This document shows, one piece after another, positions 34,547 to 39,610 of a stretch of 39,610 nt of DNA (positions within the stretch are counted from its first letter, which is position 1; every line of letters begins with the position of its first letter). Location: positions 1 to 39,610 of the forward strand of contig UQVK01000024.1 in the NCBI GenBank assembly GCA_900544445.1, read 5' to 3'. Below the pieces are notes generated by a model, which saw only the letters and a list, made by a program, of their open reading frames with translations, was not told the DNA's origin and made no database searches. Made by a program: the position numbers and the translations under genes. The stretch comes from an uncultured Lachnospiraceae bacterium. GTDB lineage: Bacteria > Bacillota > Clostridia > Lachnospirales > Lachnospiraceae.

Positions 34547-34743
34547 GTTACTATTCACAGCTACCCCATCTGCATTCGCACCCGTCGCCTCTTCGAGGCT
34601 CCAGTCTTGCGCCTTGCGACGTTAAGGCTGCTTATGAAAGGTGGGATAACTGCTTCGCAGTCCTGATTCAGAATGGATACCACGCGCTTACGTGCAAGCA
34701 CGACGTGCGTGTTGTCCATTCTGAATCGACTGTGAATAGTAAC
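34547..34743. mobile_element. MITE-like element with 14-bp terminal inverted repeats
   Basis: GTTACTATTCACAG at 34547-34560 and its exact reverse complement at 34730-34743 enclose a 197-base non-coding element. Inside are short hairpins GCCTC-TTC-GAGGC (34587-34599) and ACTGC-TTC-GCAGT (34649-34661) and a 13-bp inverted repeat GATTCAGAATGGA (34665-34677 with 34715-34727). No transposase or clear target duplication was seen. It separates parS from parA. Confidence 0.8.
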
Positions 34744-34774
34744 ATAAAAAAATTAAAAAAGGTAAAAGAAAATA

Positions 34775-34811
34775 TTTTCATATAGAATATATGAAAAAAA
34801 GGTGATATAAT
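34775..34811 (+). promoter_or_regulatory. Possible parA promoter with an upstream inverted repeat
   Basis: TATAAT at 34806-34811 lies 57 bases before parA; the -35 at 17-base spacing is weak (TAGAAT). A 9-bp inverted repeat TTTTCATAT/ATATGAAAA (34775-34783 and 34789-34797) overlaps the -35 area and could be an operator. Confidence 0.45.
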
Positions 34812-34867
34812 CGTTAAGTACTCAGCCAAAGAGAATTGTTTGCAGGTACAAATGAAAGGAAAGAAGA

Positions 34868-35635
34868 ATGGGAAGAATTATAGCAATTGCAAATCAGAAG
34901 GGTGGTGTAGGGAAAACTACGACTGCCATAAATTTATCCGCTGCTCTCGCAGCTAAGAAAAAGAAGGTTCTGGTTATAGATACGGACCCGCAGGGAAATA
35001 CTACAAGCGGTTTCAATGTCGATAAGAACAATCTGGATAATACAATCTATGAATTGATTCTTGGAGAATGCAGTATTCAGGACTGTCTGATCAAGGAAGT
35101 GATTCCCAATATTACAATTCTTCCTTCAAATGTAAATCTTGCGGCTGCAGAAATTGAACTCATAGGAGTAGAAAAAAAAGAATTTATATTAAAAAATGAA
35201 GTGGACTGGGTGAAGGATCAATATGACTTTATTATTATAGACTGTCCTCCTTCATTAAATATGCTGACTGTTAATGCCATGACGACGGCAGATACCGTTC
35301 TCGTACCAATTCAGTGTGAATACTATGCTCTGGAAGGTCTCAGTCAGCTGATCCATACAGTAAATCTTGTGAGAGAAAGACTGAATCCAAATCTGCAGAT
35401 AGAAGGAATTCTCTTTACCATGTATGATGCCAGAACAAACCTTTCCATGCAGGTAGTAGAAAATGTGAAAAACAATCTGAATTTGAAAATTTTTAAAACG
35501 GTGATTCCAAGAAATATCAGACTGGCAGAAGCACCGAGTTATGGGCTGCCGATTAATCTGTATGATCCAAAATCTACAGGGGCGGAAAGCTATATGGCAC
35601 TTGCAAAAGAAGTTATAGGAAGAAAGGAAAAATAA
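34868..35635 (+). CDS. parA: Chromosome-partitioning ATPase ParA (Soj)
   Basis: The 255-residue ATPase has the deviant Walker A KGGVGKTTTAINLSAALA, then DTDPQGN, and Walker B-like IIIDCPPSL, all typical of chromosomal Soj/ParA. It binds DNA non-specifically as an ATP dimer and drives ParB-parS movement; Soj also regulates DnaA in Bacillus. It has no N-terminal helix-turn-helix, as expected for the chromosomal type. It is followed after one base by parB, and the two parS sites lie about 350 bases upstream. Confidence 0.97.
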   Translation: MGRIIAIANQKGGVGKTTTAINLSAALAAKKKKVLVIDTDPQGNTTSGFNVDKNNLDNTIYELILGECSIQDCLIKEVIPNITILPSNVNLAAAEIELIGVEKKEFILKNEVDWVKDQYDFIIIDCPPSLNMLTVNAMTTADTVLVPIQCEYYALEGLSQLIHTVNLVRERLNPNLQIEGILFTMYDARTNLSMQVVENVKNNLNLKIFKTVIPRNIRLAEAPSYGLPINLYDPKSTGAESYMALAKEVIGRKEK

Positions 35636-35636
35636 A

Positions 35637-36506
35637 ATGGCGACGAGAGGACTGGGAAAGGGTCTCGATTCATTGATTCCGAAAGCAATCTCGGAACCTT
35701 CCAAACAGGAAAAGGAAGAAAAAAAAGCAGAAACCATGGTGAAAATCACAATGGTGGAACCGAATGGCGGACAGCCAAGAAAGAACTTTGATGAGGATTC
35801 CCTCATGGAGTTGGCAGAATCCATCAAGCAGTTCGGACTGCTTCAGCCGATTCTGGTGCAGGATAAGAAGGGACACTATGAAATCATTGCCGGGGAAAGA
35901 AGATGGAGAGCGGCTAAAATTGCTGGACTAAAAGAGATTCCCGTAATCATTAAGGAATTGACAGATCAGGAAGTGGTGGAAATCTCGCTGATCGAAAATA
36001 TTCAGCGGGAAAATCTGAATCCCATCGAAGAAGCGCAGGCATATAAGAGACTGCTTACGGAATTTAATCTGAAGCAGGATGAGGTGGCGGAAAGAGTTTC
36101 AAAAAGCAGAACTGCAGTCACAAACTCCATGCGGCTGTTGAAGCTTTGTGATGAAGTACAGCAGATGGTAGTGAATGAAATGCTGACCACAGGACATGCG
36201 AGAGCTTTGCTGGCAATTGAAGATCCGGAAGAACAGTATCGAATTGCACAGAAGGTTTTTGATGAAAAACTCAGCGTCAGGGAAGTGGAAAAACTGGTCA
36301 AGAAGCTGAATAAACCGGAAAAGCCTAAAAAGAAAGAAAATGAATCCCTTGCAATCATATATCAAAACCTGGAAGAAAAACTGAAAGAATCCCTGGGAAG
36401 AAAGGTTTCCATCTCATCCAGAGAAAACGGAAATGGAAAAATTGAAATTGAATTCTATGGCCATGAAGATCTGGACAGGCTGATGGAATTTCTTACACAG
36501 GCGTAA
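35637..36506 (+). CDS. parB: Chromosome-partitioning protein ParB (Spo0J)
   Basis: The 289-residue protein begins with the short ParA-contacting peptide MATRGLGKGLDSLIP. It then has the CTP-binding core with GGQPRKNF, the arginine motif GERRWRAAK, and ENIQRENLNPIEEA, a helix-turn-helix (VAERVSKSRTAVTNSMRLL) that reads parS, and a C-terminal dimerisation segment. It spreads from parS as a CTP-dependent clamp and helps load SMC. ATG lies two bases after the parA stop. Confidence 0.97.
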   Translation: MATRGLGKGLDSLIPKAISEPSKQEKEEKKAETMVKITMVEPNGGQPRKNFDEDSLMELAESIKQFGLLQPILVQDKKGHYEIIAGERRWRAAKIAGLKEIPVIIKELTDQEVVEISLIENIQRENLNPIEEAQAYKRLLTEFNLKQDEVAERVSKSRTAVTNSMRLLKLCDEVQQMVVNEMLTTGHARALLAIEDPEEQYRIAQKVFDEKLSVREVEKLVKKLNKPEKPKKKENESLAIIYQNLEEKLKESLGRKVSISSRENGNGKIEIEFYGHEDLDRLMEFLTQA

Positions 36507-36559
36507 GGTACAGACAGGAGAAGAGGCGGAGCAAAGATGCTCCCACCATGGAGGTAAAA

Positions 36560-37069
36560 ATGACAAGTAATTTGCTGCAGAGCATTGGGCTGGGGGGACT
36601 GGACATTGCATACGTACTGATTGGAATGCTTGTGATGATCATAATTTTGCTTATACTAATCCTTATTCAGTTCAGCAAACTGAATAAACTCCAGAAGAAA
36701 TATGCAAAATTCATGAAGGGAAAGGATGCAAAAAGTCTGGAACAGGAAATCGAAGGTCTGTATGATGACAACGATTATATCAAGCAGGAAGCGGAGAAAA
36801 ACAGAAAAGATATTAAAGATATTCAGAAAAGAATGGAATATTGCTATCAGAAACTCGGCGTCGTAAAATACGATGCGTTCAGTCAGATGGGAGGACAGCT
36901 CAGCTTCTGTCTTGCCCTTTTAAATGAGAAGGACGATGGTTTTATTCTGAATTCCGTTCAGAGCAGTGAAGGCTGCTATACATATACAAAAGAAGTAAAA
37001 AAGGGCGAATGTGCCATAACGCTTGGCGAGGAAGAGAAAAAGGCTCTGGACCAGGCGATGGGCTATTAA
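36560..37069 (+). CDS. DUF4446 membrane protein
   Basis: The 169-residue protein has one N-terminal membrane helix (residues about 14-38), a coiled-coil region of about 60 residues, and a C-terminal domain with RMEYCYQKLGVVKYDAFSQMGGQLSFCLALLNEKDDGF, the DUF4446 signature. It is regularly found after parB in Clostridia, and its function is unknown. The ATG at 36560 follows GGAGG; an ATG at 36548 overlaps that site. Confidence 0.85.
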   Translation: MTSNLLQSIGLGGLDIAYVLIGMLVMIIILLILILIQFSKLNKLQKKYAKFMKGKDAKSLEQEIEGLYDDNDYIKQEAEKNRKDIKDIQKRMEYCYQKLGVVKYDAFSQMGGQLSFCLALLNEKDDGFILNSVQSSEGCYTYTKEVKKGECAITLGEEEKKALDQAMGY

Positions 37070-37112
37070 AGAAAATAATAATATAATCAATCAGAAGAGA
37101 GAGGAGAAAACT

Positions 37113-38390
37113 ATGATTGACATTAAATTTTTAAGGGAAAATCCTGAAGCAGTAAAAGAAAATATCAGAAAGAAATTCCAGGACGAAAAACTGCCGCTGG
37201 TAGATGAGGTAATTGCTCTGGATAAGGAAAGCAGACAGACCCAGCAGGAAGCAGATGATCTTCGCGCTAACAGAAATAAGATCTCTAAAGAAATTGGCGC
37301 TCTCATGAAAGCAGGAAAGAAGGAAGAAGCGGAAGCTAAAAAGGCTGAAGTGGCCGCCGGTGCAAAACGCCTGGAGGAACTGGAAAAGAAAGAAGGAGAA
37401 CTGCAGGAAAAGATTCTGAAGGATATGATGGTCATTCCGAATATCATTGATCCTTCTGTACCGATTGGAAAAGACGACAGCGAGAACGTGGAAGTCAAGA
37501 GATATGGTGAGCCTGTGGTTCCGGATTTTGAAATCCCGTATCATACGGAAATCATGGAACGTTTTAACGGAATTGATCTCGACAGCGCCAGAAAGGTAGC
37601 AGGAAACGGTTTTTATTATCTGATGGGTGATATCGCCAGACTGCATTCTGCCGTTATCGCTTATGCGAGGGATTTCATGATCAACAGAGGCTTTACCTAT
37701 TGCGTGCCTCCTTTCATGATCAGAAGCAACGTGGTGACCGGAGTCATGAGCTTTGCGGAAATGGATGCCATGATGTATAAAATCGAAGGGGAAGATCTGT
37801 ATCTGATCGGAACCAGCGAACACTCCATGATTGGAAAATTCATCGACACCATTATCCCTGAGGAGGAACTTCCCAAGACACTGACCAGCTATTCTCCCTG
37901 CTTCCGTAAGGAAAAAGGCGCTCATGGTCTGGAGGAAAGAGGCGTATACAGAATTCATCAGTTTGAAAAACAGGAGATGATCGTGGTCTGCAAGCCGGAG
38001 GATTCACCGATGTGGTTTGATAAGCTCTGGCAGAATACGGTGGATCTGTTCCGTTCCATGGATATTCCGGTAAGAACTCTGGAGTGCTGCTCCGGCGATC
38101 TGGCCGATCTGAAAGTGAAGTCCGTGGACGTAGAAGCCTGGTCTCCCAGACAGAAGAAGTACTTTGAAGTGGGAAGCTGTTCCAACCTTGGAGATGCGCA
38201 GGCGAGAAGATTGAAAATTCGTGTAAACGGTGAAAAAGGAAAGTATTTTGCTCATACACTGAACAATACGGTGGTGGCTCCTCCGAGAATGCTGATCGCA
38301 TTTCTGGAGAACAACCTTCAGGCAGATGGCTCTGTAAGAATTCCTGAAGTTCTGCGTCCGTATATGGGTGGTATGACTGAAATCAGATAA
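37113..38390 (+). CDS. serS: Seryl-tRNA synthetase
   Basis: The 425-residue protein has the N-terminal tRNA-binding coiled coil (residues about 30-105) and the class II catalytic core. Motif 2 reads CFRKEKGAHGLEERGVYRIHQF, and the block SCSNLGDAQARRLKIR is conserved. Motif 3 is unusual: HTLNNTVVAPPRMLIAFLEN, where bacterial enzymes usually have NGSGLAVGR; the arginine is kept. The start at 37113 follows GAGGAG; an upstream reading has no support. The gap to DUF4446 is only 43 bases, so no T-box riboswitch fits directly upstream. Confidence 0.93.
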   Translation: MIDIKFLRENPEAVKENIRKKFQDEKLPLVDEVIALDKESRQTQQEADDLRANRNKISKEIGALMKAGKKEEAEAKKAEVAAGAKRLEELEKKEGELQEKILKDMMVIPNIIDPSVPIGKDDSENVEVKRYGEPVVPDFEIPYHTEIMERFNGIDLDSARKVAGNGFYYLMGDIARLHSAVIAYARDFMINRGFTYCVPPFMIRSNVVTGVMSFAEMDAMMYKIEGEDLYLIGTSEHSMIGKFIDTIIPEEELPKTLTSYSPCFRKEKGAHGLEERGVYRIHQFEKQEMIVVCKPEDSPMWFDKLWQNTVDLFRSMDIPVRTLECCSGDLADLKVKSVDVEAWSPRQKKYFEVGSCSNLGDAQARRLKIRVNGEKGKYFAHTLNNTVVAPPRMLIAFLENNLQADGSVRIPEVLRPYMGGMTEIR

Positions 38391-38447
38391 TAAATGTCAC
38401 AGAAGACGGCTCCGGCTGCAGACAGAATGAAATGCGGGGTGAAATTC

Positions 38448-39338
38448 TTGCACAGATTTTTAAGATCAATTGGATTCAGCAGACTTACATCCACCAGAGA
38501 GGTACAGGAACTGATCAAGGAAGCGATCCTGAACGCGGACAAAAGAAATTATACGACAGACAGAGAAAATGGGGATACAATTCTGGTTGAGTTCTGCAGG
38601 GATTTCGCGGAGAATATGGGCATTGCTGTATGCGGAGAACTGGACGATGAGGATCATTTTATTTATTACTATTTTTATCCTTATCTGAAGGGAACCGGTA
38701 TCAGTTCCATGGAGGACATCAGCATTGAAAGGCATGCGGCGACAGAATCCTATGCGGGCGTATGCGATGATGTGAAGGTTGGTGTTACGCTGATTTTTTA
38801 TCTGCAGAATATGATTTCCTACATTAAGTACAGGAACAGAGACGCCCTTCCTGTAAAGGGAACCAGTCTGACGCTTTCCGCTCTGGCCGATCAGGGATCC
38901 ATCATGATGCCGATCAGCAAGAGCGAAAAGCAGAAACAGAAAATCCAGCGCTCCACGATCACCAGAAATCAGCTGATTGAAGCGGCGAGAAGAGGGGATG
39001 AGGACGCCATTGAGAGCCTTACCCTGGAGGACATGGATACTTATACCGCAATCTCCCGCAAGATTCAGAAGGAAGATGTATTCAGTCTTGTGGATACCTA
39101 TTTCATGCCATATGGTGTGGAATGCGATCAGTATTCCATCCTGGGAGAGATTCAGGAATGTCATAAGGTAAAAAACCGAATGACGGGTGAAAATGTCTGG
39201 ATCATGACGGTGGAGTGCAATGAACTGAATTTTGATGTATGTATCAACGAAGCGGATCTGTTTGGCGAACCTATGGCAGGAAGAAGATTCAAAGGAGTGA
39301 TCTGGCTGCAGGGGGCAGTGAACTATCCGAATGAGTAG
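38448..39338 (+). CDS. DUF3881-like hypothetical protein
   Basis: The 296-residue protein starts MHRFLRSIGFS, which resembles the DUF3881 family found after serS in Lachnospiraceae. The TTG at 38448 is preferred because GGGGTG lies 6 bases before it; ATGs at 38394 and 38427 give longer products with weaker sites. It has an acidic alpha/beta domain, the segment HFIYYYFYPYL, and a C-terminal part with YSILGEIQECHKVKNRMTGE. No membrane segment or catalytic motif is visible. Function unknown. Confidence 0.75.
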   Translation: MHRFLRSIGFSRLTSTREVQELIKEAILNADKRNYTTDRENGDTILVEFCRDFAENMGIAVCGELDDEDHFIYYYFYPYLKGTGISSMEDISIERHAATESYAGVCDDVKVGVTLIFYLQNMISYIKYRNRDALPVKGTSLTLSALADQGSIMMPISKSEKQKQKIQRSTITRNQLIEAARRGDEDAIESLTLEDMDTYTAISRKIQKEDVFSLVDTYFMPYGVECDQYSILGEIQECHKVKNRMTGENVWIMTVECNELNFDVCINEADLFGEPMAGRRFKGVIWLQGAVNYPNE

Positions 39339-39345
39339 GTAAATT

Positions 39346-39388
39346 TCAGGAGAAAAGAACCGGAAAAAGAAAAGTTCTTTTCTCCTGA
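39346..39388 (+). terminator. Long hairpin after the DUF3881-like gene
   Basis: A perfect 15-bp stem, TCAGGAGAAAAGAAC (39346-39360) with GTTCTTTTCTCCTGA (39374-39388), starts 7 bases after the stop. The 3' arm contains TTTT, but no T run follows the stem, so it may be a processing or stability element instead of a classical terminator. Confidence 0.55.
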
Positions 39389-39457
39389 CCCGTAATTAAC
39401 CAAATAAATATATTTAAAAAAGTAATAAAATTAACTAAAATTTATAATATAAAATAG

Positions 39458-39486
39458 TAGACTTTTATAGTAAATTGAGTTAAAAT
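39458..39486 (+). promoter_or_regulatory. Possible tRNA-cluster promoter
   Basis: TAGACT (39458-39463) and TAAAAT (39481-39486) with a 17-base spacer would start transcription close to 39493, just before the tRNA-like relic. The region is strongly AT-rich, so chance matches are easy. Confidence 0.4.
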
Positions 39487-39496
39487 AATTAAGTAC

Positions 39497-39568
39497 GTTT
39501 CCGTAGTTCAACAGGATAAAATAGCTGTTTTTCAAAATGATACAGGAATTACCCTTTGCGACGGAACG
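39497..39568 (+). pseudogene. tRNA-like relic, anticodon loop like tRNA-Glu(TTC)
   Basis: This 72-base stretch has a 5' end GTTTCCG, then TA, a D-arm GTTC-AACAGGATA-AAAT, an anticodon-like loop TTTTCAA (TTC) and a 3' end CGGAACG. The D-stem and anticodon stem are partly unpaired, and the T-arm consensus TTCRA is missing. It looks like a decayed tRNA gene immediately before the true tRNA-Arg. Confidence 0.5.
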
Positions 39569-39570
39569 AT

Positions 39571-39610
39571 GTTTCTGTAGCTCAGCAGGATAGAGCGTCC
39601 GCCTCCTAAG
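39571..39610 (+). tRNA. tRNA-Arg(CCU), 5' half, truncated by the window end
   Basis: The acceptor arm GTTTCTG is followed by TA, the D-arm GCTC-AGCAGGATA-GAGC, and the anticodon stem TCCGC with loop CTCCTAA. The anticodon is CCT at 39605-39607, reading AGG. The rest lies outside the window. Confidence 0.9.

Noticed and set aside
34437..34666. Short open frames across parS and the MITE
   Set aside because: Translation would read parS palindromes and element hairpins; no ribosome site or protein pattern.
37070..37112. T-box riboswitch for serS
   Set aside because: The upstream gap is only 43 bases and holds no specifier stem or T-box sequence.

Overview
The window is the replication-origin region of a low-to-mid GC Firmicute, most likely a gut member of the Lachnospiraceae (class Clostridia). 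The assignment rests on gene order (gyrA-gyrB-recF-yaaA-dnaN-dnaA / rpmH-rnpA-yidD-yidC-khpB-mnmE, then mnmG-rsmG-parA-parB-DUF4446-serS), on family-restricted neighbours (DUF4446, a DUF3881-like protein) and on strong GGAGG ribosome binding sites. Replication appears to start near 22.1-24.0 kb. Genes from gyrA to dnaA point left and genes from rpmH onward mostly point right, so the main blocks read away from the origin.

Left arm (1-14.7 kb), accessory. A gene tail is followed by a histidine-phosphatase-like gene and a carbohydrate-active-enzyme-like gene with a 90-bp in-frame tandem duplication. A glycerol-3-phosphate module follows: the antiterminator GlpP, then a leader with a strong intrinsic terminator, then a GlpA/LhgO-like flavoprotein, a second FAD/NAD oxidoreductase, a DUF1667 Cys-rich protein and a HAD-IIA phosphatase. 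On the minus strand a sensor kinase precedes an nfeD-floA-small protein-LytTR regulator cluster, linking a flotillin membrane-domain system to two-component signalling. A DUF234-type ATPase, a small membrane-anchored protein and a broken Rpn-type nuclease gene complete the arm.

Origin core (14.7-24.3 kb). gyrA, gyrB, recF, yaaA, dnaN and dnaA are all on the minus strand. DnaA boxes lie on both sides of dnaA, and an AT-rich unwinding candidate lies in the dnaA-dnaN gap. A perfect DnaA box overlaps the -35 element of a predicted gyrB promoter.

Right arm (24.2-39.6 kb). A near-consensus promoter drives rpmH-rnpA-yidD-yidC-khpB-mnmE. rarA, a hypothetical membrane protein, mnmG and rsmG follow. 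An oppositely oriented alpha/beta hydrolase with a three-hairpin 5' leader comes next. A 0.6-kb intergenic region then holds two perfect parS sites and a 197-bp MITE-like element with 14-bp terminal inverted repeats. After it come parA, parB, a DUF4446 gene, serS and a DUF3881-like gene. The window ends in a tRNA-like relic and the first half of a tRNA-Arg(CCU).

The most unusual non-coding signals are: hairpin-rich sequences placed immediately before ribosome binding sites (near 3.8, 10.7 and 34.3 kb), two of which share a CCCGATGG hairpin tip; a motif shared by the glpP leader and the downstream operon leader; the parS-adjacent MITE; and the DnaA box on the gyrB promoter. All functional statements are inferred from sequence reading; no searches were run.
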